A stretch of DNA of 64,000 nt from positions 496,001 to 560,000 of the forward strand of contig NZ_BMHI01000004.1 of NCBI RefSeq assembly GCF_014640635.1, read 5' to 3'. Under the pieces are notes generated by a model. It did no database searches, was not told the origin of the DNA, and worked only from the letters and a program-made list of their open reading frames with translations. The stretch comes from Flexivirga endophytica (GTDB lineage Bacteria > Actinomycetota > Actinomycetes > Actinomycetales > Dermatophilaceae). Below, one piece after another: positions 26,283 through 35,580 of this stretch (position 1 is the first letter of the stretch; every line of letters begins with the position of its first letter). The position numbers and the translations under genes are program-made.

Positions 26283-26897
26283 TTGAGCGCGCACTCCGAG
26301 CACAGCATCGTCCTGATCCGCCACGGCGCCACCGAGTGGTCGCGCAGCGGACGCCATACGGGCACCACCGACCTGCCACTCCTGCCCGAGGGAGAGGCCG
26401 ACGCGCGCAAGCTGCGCGACCAGGTCAGCGAGCTGGACGTCGTGGCGACGTTCTGTAGCCCGATGCAACGGGCACGCCGTACCGCCGAGCTCGCCGGACT
26501 GACCGACCTGCGGATCGACGACGACCTGCGCGAGTGGGATTACGGCGCGTACGAGGGACTTTCGACACCGCAGATCCGCGAGAAGCTGGGCGACCCGTCC
26601 TGGGAGATCTTCGCCGATGGAGTGGAGTCAGGCGCCACACCGGGCGAGACCGTCGAGGATGTCGCAGCACGAGTCAGCCACGTCGTTCGTCATGTGGTGC
26701 CGCTGCTCGAGGTCGGCAATGTCGCGCTGGTCGCGCATGGCCACTCGTTGCGAATCTTCGCGGCCATCTTTCTCCGCCAGGAGGTGCGCATGGGTGCCCA
26801 GCTGATCCTCAACGCCGGCTCGTTGTCGACGCTCGGTTTCTACCACGGGACACCGTGCATCCAGGTCTGGAACACCGGCGGCGACGTCGCAGGGTGA
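26283..26897 (+). CDS. Histidine phosphatase family protein (phosphoglycerate mutase-like)
   Basis: The 204-residue protein has the phosphohistidine motif LIRHGATEWS near its start, FCSPMQRARRTAE, the acid REWDYGAYEGLS and the second catalytic His in VAHGHSLRIF. Family members are phosphatases acting on sugar phosphates, nucleotides or other small esters, and the substrate here is unknown. I chose a TTG start at 26283 because AAGGAGG lies eight bases upstream and MSAHSEHSIVLIRHG fits the family. An upstream start at 26124 would read through the 52-bp repeat. It converges on the next gene with three bases between stops. Confidence 0.88.
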   Translation: MSAHSEHSIVLIRHGATEWSRSGRHTGTTDLPLLPEGEADARKLRDQVSELDVVATFCSPMQRARRTAELAGLTDLRIDDDLREWDYGAYEGLSTPQIREKLGDPSWEIFADGVESGATPGETVEDVAARVSHVVRHVVPLLEVGNVALVAHGHSLRIFAAIFLRQEVRMGAQLILNAGSLSTLGFYHGTPCIQVWNTGGDVAG

Positions 26898-26900
26898 CGG

Positions 26901-28385
26901 TCAGCGCGGTAGCTCCCAGGTGTGCACGGGCTCACCGATGTGCATGTTTTCCAGGTAGATCCGCAGCATCTCGACCAGGGCGCTCGCGCGGTCCTTACCC
27001 TTCGCCTCCAGCGCGTTGACGCAGTCGATCTGCCACGACGCGCCATTCTGGCCGGTACGACACCGCGCCTCGATCACCCCGAGATAGCGATCGCGCACCT
27101 CGGTCGCGACGCCCCACGACCTCAGCCCCTCGTCTGCCATGGGCAGCAGGTGCCGCAGCGTGAGCTCGTCGGCCTGCACCTCGCCGGATCCGGGCCAGTA
27201 GACCTTCGCGTCGATGCCGCGCCGCGCGCAGCTGTAGAAGTTCTCCTCGGCGGCCGCGAAGCTCATCCGCGTCCACACCGGACGGTCGGAGTCGGCGAGG
27301 GTCCGCACGACGCCGTAGTAGAACGCGCTGTTCGCCATACCGTCGATGATGGTGGGACCCGCTGGCAACACACGGTTTTCGACCCGCAGGTGCGGCTTGC
27401 CCTCGACGATGTCGTAGATCGGGCGGTTCCAGCGGTAGACGGTGCCGTTGTGCAGACGCAGCTCGGCCAACTGCGGCGCCTCACCCGCCTCGAACACCGC
27501 CACCGGGTCCTCATCGGTCGACTCCGGCAGCAGCGACGGGAAGTAGCGGACGTTCTCCTCGAAGAGGTCGAAGATCGAGGTGATCCAGCGTTCGCCGAAC
27601 CAGACTCGCGGGCGCACCCCCTGGTTCTTCAGCTCGACGGCGCGAGTGTCGGTCGCCTGCTCGAAGAGCGGCACTCGACTCTCGTGCCACAGCTCCTTGC
27701 CGAAGAAGTATGGCGAGTTGGCGCCGATCGCGAGCTGCACCGCCGACAGCGCCTGTGCGGCGTTCCAGTGATCGGCGAACCGGTGCGGCTGCACCTGCAG
27801 GTGCAGCTGGACCGAGGTGCACGCGGACTCCGGCGCGATCGAGTCGGCGAACATCGCCAGGCGATCGCCACCGCCGCCCTCGATGTCGATGAAGATGTCC
27901 TCACCACGGGCGGAGAAGATCGCCTCGTTGAGAGCGGCATACCGGGCGTTCGCGCTCATCCACTCGGTGGTGAAGTGCTCCGGCATGAGGGTCGGCAGGA
28001 TGCCGATCATCGCGATCTGCGCGCCGGCGGAGTTCGCCTGCTTCTCGGCCCTGTTCAGGCTCTCGCGGAGGTCCTTCTCCAACTGCAGCGCCGAGTCGCC
28101 GGGCAACGGGCGGGGGCTGACGTTGAGCTCGATGTTGTACTGCCCGAGCTCGGTCTGGTAGTCCTCATCGGCGATGCTGGCCAGCACGCTCGCGTTGCTC
28201 ATCGTCGGGTGGAGGTCCTCCCCCACCAGATTCAACTCGATCTCCATGCCGGTCAGTTGGCGCTCGAAATCGAAGCTGTGCGTGTGCAGCATCCGCTCGA
28301 AGACGTCCAGGTCCTGACGCACCTTCTCGCGATAACGCTGCCGTTGCTCGCGCGTGTATGACGTCGCAGCGACATCTTTACCCAT
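26901..28385 (-). CDS. Glutamate-cysteine ligase family protein
   Basis: The 494-residue protein belongs to the glutamate-cysteine ligase (GCS2-like) superfamily: GMEIELNLVGEDLHP, LGQYNIELNVSPRPL, GGGGDRLAMFADS and PYFFGKELWHESR. The enzyme class joins glutamate to cysteine through ATP. Actinobacteria usually use mycothiol and not glutathione, and several actinobacterial homologues have uncertain activity, so the product should be considered open. The open frame continues upstream to 29123 but that stretch is antisense to sbcD. The ATG at 28385 gives MGKDVAATSY. It is divergent from sbcD. Confidence 0.8.
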   Translation of the reverse strand: MGKDVAATSYTREQRQRYREKVRQDLDVFERMLHTHSFDFERQLTGMEIELNLVGEDLHPTMSNASVLASIADEDYQTELGQYNIELNVSPRPLPGDSALQLEKDLRESLNRAEKQANSAGAQIAMIGILPTLMPEHFTTEWMSANARYAALNEAIFSARGEDIFIDIEGGGGDRLAMFADSIAPESACTSVQLHLQVQPHRFADHWNAAQALSAVQLAIGANSPYFFGKELWHESRVPLFEQATDTRAVELKNQGVRPRVWFGERWITSIFDLFEENVRYFPSLLPESTDEDPVAVFEAGEAPQLAELRLHNGTVYRWNRPIYDIVEGKPHLRVENRVLPAGPTIIDGMANSAFYYGVVRTLADSDRPVWTRMSFAAAEENFYSCARRGIDAKVYWPGSGEVQADELTLRHLLPMADEGLRSWGVATEVRDRYLGVIEARCRTGQNGASWQIDCVNALEAKGKDRASALVEMLRIYLENMHIGEPVHTWELPR

Positions 28386-28630
28386 GAGGCTCAACCTTCC
28401 TCTGCTGTCCTGGACGAACTTCCATGAGGATCTCCTTGGGCCGGCGTAGGACCGGCGTGACGACACGCTCGCACATTCTTCGGCCGACCGGCGGTTAAAC
28501 GCCGGCACCGGTTGCGGCGGCGTCATCATGCGGACAACGAACCGGATCCCTGGGTCCATCCCGAGCAGCGATACGCCACACGCCGGGCGTGCTGCGCGGC
28601 AGTGTCGGCGGTGGCTCATACCCTGCAGAC
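28386..28630. other. Divergent intergenic region between the ligase-like gene and sbcD
   Basis: The 245-bp stretch has no gene. It contains a perfect dyad CCGGCG-GTTAAA-CGCCGG at 28488-28505, which could be an operator or part of the two promoters. Nothing else is recognisable. Confidence 0.4.
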
Positions 28631-29800
28631 ATGCGCCTGATCCACACCTCCGACTGGCACCTGGGACGCAGTTTCCACGGCGCTTCGCTGGTGGACGCCC
28701 AGGCGGCATACCTCGATCACCTGGTGGAGGTCGTCCGCTCCGAGCGTGTCGACGCGGTGCTGGTCTCCGGTGACGTCTACGACCGCGCGCTACCCGGCCC
28801 GACCAGCGTCGCACTGCTCGACGAGACACTGGTCCGGTTGCGCGACGCCGGGGCCCAGGTCGTCCTCTCCGCCGGCAATCACGACTCCGCGGTGCGGCTC
28901 GGTTTCGGCTCCCGTGTGCTGGAGCACGGTGGGGTGCACATCCGCGCCGCCGTCGAGTCGATCGGCACGCCCGTGCTGCTGGACGGTGTCGCCGTTTATC
29001 CGCTGCCCTACCTGGAGCCGGCGTTGGCGGCTCCACTGCTGGACGCTTCCGAGGCGACCCACGCCGGCGTGCTGCGCGCGGCGATGCGCAGGGTGCATGC
29101 CGACCTGGCGACCCGCGGCACACCCGGTGTCGTCATGGCACACGCGTTCGTCGTGGGCTCGGCGACGTCGGACTCCGAACGAGACATCTCCGTCGGCGGG
29201 GCGAGCGCGGTGCCCGCATCGACGTTCCGTGGTCTCTCGTATGCCGCCCTCGGTCACCTGCACGGCGCCCAGCGCGTCGGCGACCTCGGACGCTACAGCG
29301 GATCGCCGGTCGCGATGTCCTTCTCCGAGGCCGATCACCGCAAGAGCTCGGTGCTGATCGAGGTGGACGGCGACGCCGTCTCCACGACGCTGGTCGACGC
29401 ACCCGTGGCACGCCCACTGGCCAGACTGCGCGGCACGCTCGACGACCTGCTCGCCGACCCCGAGTTGGGACACGCCGAGCAGTCCTGGTGTCAGGTCACG
29501 TTGACCGACACCGCCCGGCCGCTGGGTGCGATGGACCGGCTGCGCCGACGCTTCCCGCACACGGTGCAACTCCTCTTCGACCAACCCGTGACGCAGTTGC
29601 GCGTCGACGGCTACACCAGCAAGATCGCCGGCAAGGACACCCTCGACCTGTGCTGCGACTTCCTCCAACACACCCGTGGTGGCTCCGGTGCCACCGACGC
29701 AGAGCGGACGTTGCTGCGACAGGCTGTCGAGCAGGTCCGACTCGGTCGTGATGCCGCCGACGGACCGGACCGCGTGCACACCGTCGACGGAGTGGCATGA
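28631..29800 (+). CDS. sbcD: Exonuclease subunit SbcD (Mre11-like nuclease)
   Basis: The 389-residue protein is the metal-dependent nuclease partner of SbcC, together processing hairpins and blocked DNA ends. Phosphoesterase motifs are all visible: HTSDWHLGRSF (I), SGDVYDRALP (II), SAGNHDSAVR (III), MAHAFVVG (IV) and LGHLHGAQ (V). The C-terminal capping domain is shorter and ends PDRVHTVDGVA. The ATG at 28631 is chosen because it places motif I at the N-terminus. The stop overlaps the sbcC start (ATGA), so the two subunits are translated together. Confidence 0.95.
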   Translation: MRLIHTSDWHLGRSFHGASLVDAQAAYLDHLVEVVRSERVDAVLVSGDVYDRALPGPTSVALLDETLVRLRDAGAQVVLSAGNHDSAVRLGFGSRVLEHGGVHIRAAVESIGTPVLLDGVAVYPLPYLEPALAAPLLDASEATHAGVLRAAMRRVHADLATRGTPGVVMAHAFVVGSATSDSERDISVGGASAVPASTFRGLSYAALGHLHGAQRVGDLGRYSGSPVAMSFSEADHRKSSVLIEVDGDAVSTTLVDAPVARPLARLRGTLDDLLADPELGHAEQSWCQVTLTDTARPLGAMDRLRRRFPHTVQLLFDQPVTQLRVDGYTSKIAGKDTLDLCCDFLQHTRGGSGATDAERTLLRQAVEQVRLGRDAADGPDRVHTVDGVA

Positions 29801-32800
29801 GGCTGCATCGCCTGCGCCTGCAGGCATTCGGACCCTTCGCCGGCTCCGAGGAGGTCGACTTCGACGGGCTCGCCACCGGCGGGCTGCACCTGATCCACGG
29901 ACCCACCGGAGCCGGCAAGACCAGTGTTCTCGACGCCATCTGTTTCGCGCTCTTCGCCGGCGTTCCCGGCGGTCGGATGCAGGGTCGCGAAACGCTGCGC
30001 AGCGATCACGCCGAGCCGTCGGTGCGGCCGGAGGTGGAGCTCGAGTTCGGCGTCGGCGGTCGTCGTCTGCGGGTCCGCCGCTCCCCCGAGCACGAGGTCG
30101 CCAAGAAGCGCGGCATCGGCACCCGCCTCCAGCGCGGGAGCGTGACGCTGGAGGAAAGGCACGCAGGCGGTTGGGAGACGGTCAGCACCCGCAAGGACGA
30201 GGTGGCGCAGACGATCGGCGACCTCCTCGGCATGGGGCTGCCCCAGTTCGCGCAGGTGATGTTGCTCCCCCAGGGCGAGTTCACCGCCTTCCTGCACGCC
30301 AAGCCGGACGACCGCGGGCGACTGCTCGAGCGACTCTTCGACATCAGTGACTTCGCGGCGCTCGAGCAGTGGCTGGCCGGCCATCGCAGGTCCCTGGAAA
30401 CACAAAGGGCGCAGGCCGATGCCCAGCGAGCGACGCTGATCGCGCGGGCTCGGGACGTGCTCAGCGGGGTCGTTCAGGAGACCGATGGCGCCATCCCCGC
30501 GGACATTTCCGCAGCCCACGGCGAGGTCGCTGTCCGGGAAGAGGTCGCGGACGATGCCACGGACGCGCTCGGCCGGCTCGAGGACGGAGCGGACGGCGCG
30601 CTGCTCGCCCATCTGGTCGAGGCGTTGTCCGACCGCCTGACCGCAGCACTCGCCACGGCCGACACCGCAGCCGGTCAGGTCGAGCGACTACGCGGTCGGC
30701 TTGCAGCGGAACAATCGCTGGCTGCGCTGCAGCGCCAGGCGCAGGCAGCGCGGCGAACGCTCGACGAGGTCGCCGATCAGGCTCCGCGCCTCATCGACGC
30801 GGAGACCCGGCTCGAAGCATCCGCCCGTGCCGAGCGCTGCCGCCCCGCGATCGCTGCAGCAGCCCGGCGCGACCAGGCCCATGCCCAGGCACGCCGCGCC
30901 GCCGCCTCCTGTCGGACCGATCTCGCACGACGCAGTGCCTGGCCGGTGCCCGAGCCGCACCATGACGACGGACTGACCGAGACCGCACTCGACTCCCTCG
31001 TCGAGCGGGCCGCGGCGGGCACCGCGGCACTCGCCGGACGCCAGGAGGTGTTCCGGCAGTTGCGGACACTGGTGGGAGCGGTTCGTGGCGCGACCGACGA
31101 GTTGCGGACGGCGCAACGGGAATCCGAGCATCGCCAGCGCGCGATCGACGCCGCAGCGACGCAGCTGTCGCAGCTCCACGCGCGCCACGCCGAAGTGCTG
31201 CCGGACGCACTCGCACATCCCGGCTGGCAGCAGCTGCTCGACGAAGTCGATGAGGCCACAGACTCACTGGCCGGTGCCGTCCACGACGTCGACGCGCTGA
31301 TCGCGGCCGAGCAGGAGCACCGGCGCACCCAACGCGTCTGGACCGCCGCCGAGCAGGAAGTGCTCCGGCTCCGCCACGCGCGATTGTCCGGCATCGCCGC
31401 GGAGCTGGCCGACGACCTAGTCACTGGCGAGCCGTGCCCGGTGTGCGGTTCGGCCGACCACCCGAAGGCAGCACGACCGGCACCGGATCGGGTCGACGCC
31501 GACCAGGTCGCGGCCGCCGAGGAGGTTGCCGCCGGCGCGTCCGATCGGGCCGCCGCAGCGGCCGCCCGGTGGTCCGCGCTGATGGGTCGAGCACAGGCGA
31601 CCTGTCGGACTGCGCTCGATGCGCTGACGACTGCGACCACAGCACCTGTTCGGGACGCACCCGACTCGGCCTCCGAGGACGACACCACTTCCGTCGACGG
31701 CGCACTGACCACGCGGCGAGCGCTCGCCGCAACGGTCGACATGCATCAGCTACGAGCCACCGAGCTGACCGCAGCGCTCGACGCCGGTTCCCCCTCGGTC
31801 GACCCAAAGCTCGCCACCGTGCTCCGTTCGCTCGCGCAGCTCGTGACCGACGCCCGCGATCGTGTGACGGCGGAGGTCGATCGCTCGGGCTCTGCGGCGG
31901 ACCAGCTCGCCATACTGGACGAGCAGGTGCGCAGCTTCGAGGCAGAGCGCTCCGGGGCACACGAAGCGCTGGCTGCACGGCTCGGGGCTGTCCGCCTGGC
32001 GCAGTCGCGATTGGAGTCGCTGCGCACGCAGGTCAAGTCCGGCACCTCCCGGCTGACGGAGATGACGCAGGCGCACGATGCCGCGTGCGGCTGCACCGCG
32101 GACTCAGATCCTGCTGCCGAGCACGCAGCGTGCGTCGCAGACCTCGACCGACTCCGTGTCGCCGCGGCGCAGCAGCGGACGACCGGGTCGGAGGCCGGCA
32201 CGGCACACGCCGAGTTGGACGCGATGCTCCAGGAAGCCGGCTTCCCCGATGCCCGATCGGCCTCGCAAGCAAGCCTTTCCGACGAAGATTGCGAAGGTCT
32301 GCGCTCGCTGGTCGACACTGCACGCACCGCAGCGGCGAAGGCGACCGGAGTCCTTGAGCAGCCGGACGTCGCACAGGCCGCGCAGGCACCGGCTGCGGTG
32401 GTCGACGAGATCGCCGCAGATCTGACGTCCGCGGAGCACGAGGCTCGACATACCCGCGACGCCGTCAGCGAGGTCCGCCGCGCCCACGGGAAGCTTCAGC
32501 AGATCACCGCAGAGTTGGCCGACCACGACGAGCAGGTCGGTCCGCTGCGCGACGAGCTGGCCGTCGCCACATCTCTTGCCTCGGCGGTCGCCGGCGCGGG
32601 CGACAACACCATGCGGATGCGATTGACGGCATACGTCCTCGCGGCGCGGCTCGAGTCCGTCACGGCACTCGCCAACGAACGCCTGCAGCTGATGACCGAC
32701 GGCCGCTACCAGCTCGAGCACACCGATCAACGCGCTGCGCGGGGCAGCAAGAGCGGGCTCGGCCTGCGCGTTCGGGACGCGTGGACCGGCACCACACGCG

Positions 32801-33114
32801 ACACGGCGACCTTGTCCGGTGGCGAGTCGTTCATCGCCTCACTCGCCCTCGCGCTCGGTCTCGGTGATGCAGTGCTGGAGTCCGCCGGCGGACGACGGCT
32901 CGAGACACTCCTGGTGGACGAAGGCTTCGGCTCTCTCGACGAGGACAGCCTCGAGCAGGTGCTCGACGTGTTGGACAGCCTGCGCGCCGGCGGGCGCAGT
33001 GTCGGCATCGTCAGCCACGTCGCCGAGCTGCGCACCCGCATCCCGGCACAGATCCGCGTGCACAAGACCGCGCACGGCTCGACCTTGCAGGTCGTGACCG
33101 ACTCGGTCGCATGA
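29797..33114 (+). CDS. sbcC: Exonuclease subunit SbcC (Rad50-like SMC ATPase)
   Basis: The 1105-residue protein is the ATPase of the SbcCD complex. The N-terminal lobe has FGPFAGSEEVDF and Walker A HGPTGAGKTSVLDA. Two long Ala/Gln/Arg-rich coiled-coil arms flank a zinc hook, PCPVCGSADHP, at about residue 546. The C-terminal lobe has the signature TLSGGESFIASLALALGL and Walker B TLLVDEGFGSLD. The hook lies near the middle, as expected. The coding frame is complete, and a strong hairpin terminator follows 23 bases after the stop. Confidence 0.95.
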   Translation: MRLHRLRLQAFGPFAGSEEVDFDGLATGGLHLIHGPTGAGKTSVLDAICFALFAGVPGGRMQGRETLRSDHAEPSVRPEVELEFGVGGRRLRVRRSPEHEVAKKRGIGTRLQRGSVTLEERHAGGWETVSTRKDEVAQTIGDLLGMGLPQFAQVMLLPQGEFTAFLHAKPDDRGRLLERLFDISDFAALEQWLAGHRRSLETQRAQADAQRATLIARARDVLSGVVQETDGAIPADISAAHGEVAVREEVADDATDALGRLEDGADGALLAHLVEALSDRLTAALATADTAAGQVERLRGRLAAEQSLAALQRQAQAARRTLDEVADQAPRLIDAETRLEASARAERCRPAIAAAARRDQAHAQARRAAASCRTDLARRSAWPVPEPHHDDGLTETALDSLVERAAAGTAALAGRQEVFRQLRTLVGAVRGATDELRTAQRESEHRQRAIDAAATQLSQLHARHAEVLPDALAHPGWQQLLDEVDEATDSLAGAVHDVDALIAAEQEHRRTQRVWTAAEQEVLRLRHARLSGIAAELADDLVTGEPCPVCGSADHPKAARPAPDRVDADQVAAAEEVAAGASDRAAAAAARWSALMGRAQATCRTALDALTTATTAPVRDAPDSASEDDTTSVDGALTTRRALAATVDMHQLRATELTAALDAGSPSVDPKLATVLRSLAQLVTDARDRVTAEVDRSGSAADQLAILDEQVRSFEAERSGAHEALAARLGAVRLAQSRLESLRTQVKSGTSRLTEMTQAHDAACGCTADSDPAAEHAACVADLDRLRVAAAQQRTTGSEAGTAHAELDAMLQEAGFPDARSASQASLSDEDCEGLRSLVDTARTAAAKATGVLEQPDVAQAAQAPAAVVDEIAADLTSAEHEARHTRDAVSEVRRAHGKLQQITAELADHDEQVGPLRDELAVATSLASAVAGAGDNTMRMRLTAYVLAARLESVTALANERLQLMTDGRYQLEHTDQRAARGSKSGLGLRVRDAWTGTTRDTATLSGGESFIASLALALGLGDAVLESAGGRRLETLLVDEGFGSLDEDSLEQVLDVLDSLRAGGRSVGIVSHVAELRTRIPAQIRVHKTAHGSTLQVVTDSVA

Positions 33115-33137
33115 GCCCCGGTGAGGCATGCGACAGC

Positions 33138-33170
33138 AACCTCAGCGGACAGATCCTGTCCGCTGAGGTT
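33138..33170 (+). terminator. Hairpin terminator after sbcC
   Basis: A perfect 15-bp stem (AACCTCAGCGGACAG paired with CTGTCCGCTGAGGTT) with a 3-base loop follows the sbcC stop. No long U tract follows, which is common in actinobacterial terminators. Confidence 0.8.
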
Positions 33171-33224
33171 CCTAATGTGTGAAGTGCTTCGAACCGAGCG
33201 ATCACCGAACTGTGAGGACCAGCC

Positions 33225-33635
33225 ATGGATTTCAAGCTCGAAATTGTGCCGATGCCCGTCGCCGACGTGGACCGCGCGAAGGCCTTCTACACCGACCAAC
33301 TCGGGTTCCACGCCGACTTCGACCAGCGACCCACGCCGGAGATCCGATTCGTGCAGCTGACTCCTCCGGGATCGGCCTGCTCGATCGTCATGGGTGAGGG
33401 TGTGGTGCACATGCAGCCCGGCTCTCAGCAAGGCGTGATGTTCGTGATCGAGGACGCCGACGCCGCCCACGACGAACTTTCCGCCAAGGGCGTCGAGCTC
33501 GGCCCGGTCGACGAGCAGCCGTGGGGACGGTTCGTCTACGTGACCGATCCCGACGGCAACCAGCTGGTGCTGCAGCAGCTCCCGGCATACGCCTTCGACA
33601 GCGACGGCAACCGGAAGGCGCCCGGCGCGCATTGA
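33225..33635 (+). CDS. VOC superfamily (glyoxalase/bleomycin resistance-like) protein
   Basis: The 136-residue protein has the two beta-alpha-beta-beta-beta units of the vicinal oxygen chelate fold: VADVDRAKAFYTDQLGF, then AHDELSAKGVELG and RFVYVTDPDGNQLVLQQ. The usual metal ligands are not conserved: Met and Pro occupy the first ligand region (VPMPVADV) and Gln replaces the final Glu, so enzymatic metal binding is doubtful. The family includes isomerases, dioxygenases and simple binders. It has no obvious partner gene. Confidence 0.85.
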   Translation: MDFKLEIVPMPVADVDRAKAFYTDQLGFHADFDQRPTPEIRFVQLTPPGSACSIVMGEGVVHMQPGSQQGVMFVIEDADAAHDELSAKGVELGPVDEQPWGRFVYVTDPDGNQLVLQQLPAYAFDSDGNRKAPGAH

Positions 33636-33716
33636 CAGGCGCCGGCCACCGGAGATGAGCGGGCCACGCCGCGGACACTCAGGCGGCGGGCCGGCTACCC
33701 GTGGGAAACTTGACGG

Positions 33717-34967
33717 GTGCGGCCCATCAAACAGTCCAAGAAGCTCCAGGACGTCCGGTATGACGTGCGTGGTCCGATCCTCGTGGAAGCCGAGAAGCTC
33801 GAGGCCCAGGGCCATCGCATCCTGAAGCTCAACATCGGCAACACCGCGCCGTTCGGCTTCGAGGCCCCGGATGCAGTGTTGCGCGACATGATCCACAACC
33901 TGCCGCAGTCGCAGGGATACAGCGACAGCCGCGGCATCTACTCCGCACGCACCGCGGTCGCCCACTACTACCAGTCGCACGGCTTGACCGACACCACCGT
34001 CGAGGACGTCTTCATCGGCAACGGCGTCTCCGAGCTGATCAGCATGGTGCTGCAGGCGTTCGTCGACGACGGCAACGAGATCCTCATCCCGGCGCCGGAC
34101 TACCCGCTGTGGACGGGTGCTGTCTCCCTGGCCGGCGGCACACCGGTGCACTACCGGTGCGACGAGGCCAACGACTGGAATCCTGACCTCGCGGACATCG
34201 AGGCCAAGATCACCGACAACACACACGCGCTCGTCGTGATCAACCCGAACAACCCGACTGGTGCGGTCTACTCCGAGGAGACCGTGCGCGGCCTGGTCGA
34301 CATCGCCCGCCGCCGCGACCTCGTGCTGATGGTCGACGAGATCTACGAGAAGATCCTCTTCGAGGACGCGGTGCACCACCACGCGGCCACGTTCGCCGGC
34401 GACGACGTGCTGTGCCTGACCTTCAGCGGCTTGTCGAAGGCCTACCGGTCCTGCGGTTACCGTGCCGGGTGGCTGATGATCTCCGGACCGAAGCATCTGG
34501 CTGCCGACTTCCTCGAGGGCCTGACGCTGCTGGCCAACATGCGCATGTGTGCCAACGTGCCCGGACAGCACGCGATCCAAACCGCGCTCGGCGGCTATCA
34601 GTCGATCAACGAGCTGATCGGCCCGGGCGGTCGCTTCTACGAGCAGTCGATGACCGCGTGGCGACTGCTCAACGAGATCCCGGGCGTCAGCTGCGTCAAG
34701 CCGCGCGGTGCGCTCTATTGCTTCCCGCGTCTCGACCCCGACGTCTACCCGATCGAGGACGACCAGGAGTTCGTCATCGAGCTGCTGCGTGCCGAGAAGA
34801 TCCTGGTCACCCACGGCACCGGCTTCAACTGGTTCGAACCCGATCACTTCCGCCTCGTGACGCTGCCGGACGTCGATGTGCTCACCGAGGCCATCGGCCG
34901 GATCGCCAATTACCTCAACGCCGTTCGCGCGGGAGCTCTCGTCACCACGACGCAGGACCACCGCTAG
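33717..34967 (+). CDS. Class I/II pyridoxal-phosphate aminotransferase (AlaA-like)
   Basis: The 416-residue protein closely resembles alanine-producing aminotransferases of the AlaA/YfbQ type. Diagnostic stretches are KKLQDVRYDVRGPI, LKLNIGNTAPFGF, SQGYSDSRGIYSARTA, INPNNPTGAVYS and MVDEIYEKILF. The PLP lysine is in FSGLSKAYRSCGYRAGW. It would interconvert pyruvate and alanine with glutamate. The start is GTG at 33717. The histidine phosphatase gene starts two bases after its stop, so the two are co-transcribed. Confidence 0.92.
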   Translation: MRPIKQSKKLQDVRYDVRGPILVEAEKLEAQGHRILKLNIGNTAPFGFEAPDAVLRDMIHNLPQSQGYSDSRGIYSARTAVAHYYQSHGLTDTTVEDVFIGNGVSELISMVLQAFVDDGNEILIPAPDYPLWTGAVSLAGGTPVHYRCDEANDWNPDLADIEAKITDNTHALVVINPNNPTGAVYSEETVRGLVDIARRRDLVLMVDEIYEKILFEDAVHHHAATFAGDDVLCLTFSGLSKAYRSCGYRAGWLMISGPKHLAADFLEGLTLLANMRMCANVPGQHAIQTALGGYQSINELIGPGGRFYEQSMTAWRLLNEIPGVSCVKPRGALYCFPRLDPDVYPIEDDQEFVIELLRAEKILVTHGTGFNWFEPDHFRLVTLPDVDVLTEAIGRIANYLNAVRAGALVTTTQDHR

Positions 34968-34969
34968 CG

Positions 34970-35569
34970 ATGTCGATGCTGCACTGCCCCGCGACGGTGT
35001 TGCTGGCCAGGCACGGTCAGGCGGCATACGAGGCGACGACCTGGTCCGACGAAGGCGGCTCACTGACGCGCGAAGGGCGAGCCCAGGCACGTTCGCTGGC
35101 CGACCGGCTGCACGGGCGCCGCGTCGCGCAGATCTACGCAAGCACCATGGCACGTGCAGTCCAGACCGCCGAGATAGCGGCCGCGAGGCTCGGCGTCGAC
35201 GTGACGACGCGCGTCGGTCTGCAGGAGTTCGCTGTCGGCGACCACTACGCCGTCGAACGCGACACCGACCCTTTCGCCGAGACGTTCGCGCGCTGGCTGG
35301 ACGACGACCTCTCGTTGCGCGTACCCGGCGGCGAGACGGCTGACGAAGTCATCGCCCGCGCGAACTCCGTGCTCCAGGACATCGCAGACGCGCATCCAGG
35401 AGAGACGGTGCTCGTCGTGGCGCACGGCGGCATCCTCACGATCGCCATACGCAATCTGATGACCTTCGAACCCGGTGTCAGGCCAAAGCAATTCGCCAAT
35501 TGTGCGTTCGCCGAGACCGAGCTGCGCGGCGACGGCTGGCGACTCACCGGCTGGTCGGACCCCGACTGA
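34970..35569 (+). CDS. Histidine phosphatase family protein
   Basis: The 199-residue protein has the phosphohistidine motif LLARHGQAAYEA, YASTMARAVQTAE and the second His in VVAHGGILTIAI. It belongs to the same superfamily as the protein at 26283-26897 but is not closely similar. The substrate is unknown. The ATG at 34970 begins two bases after the aminotransferase stop. The much longer open frame starting at 34412 overlaps that gene and is rejected. Confidence 0.88.
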   Translation: MSMLHCPATVLLARHGQAAYEATTWSDEGGSLTREGRAQARSLADRLHGRRVAQIYASTMARAVQTAEIAAARLGVDVTTRVGLQEFAVGDHYAVERDTDPFAETFARWLDDDLSLRVPGGETADEVIARANSVLQDIADAHPGETVLVVAHGGILTIAIRNLMTFEPGVRPKQFANCAFAETELRGDGWRLTGWSDPD

Positions 35570-35580
35570 CGAACCCTGGA

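Noticed and set aside
26901-29123. 740-residue form of the ligase-like protein
   Set aside because: The upstream part is antisense to sbcD and has no domain; the ATG at 28385 is the best start.
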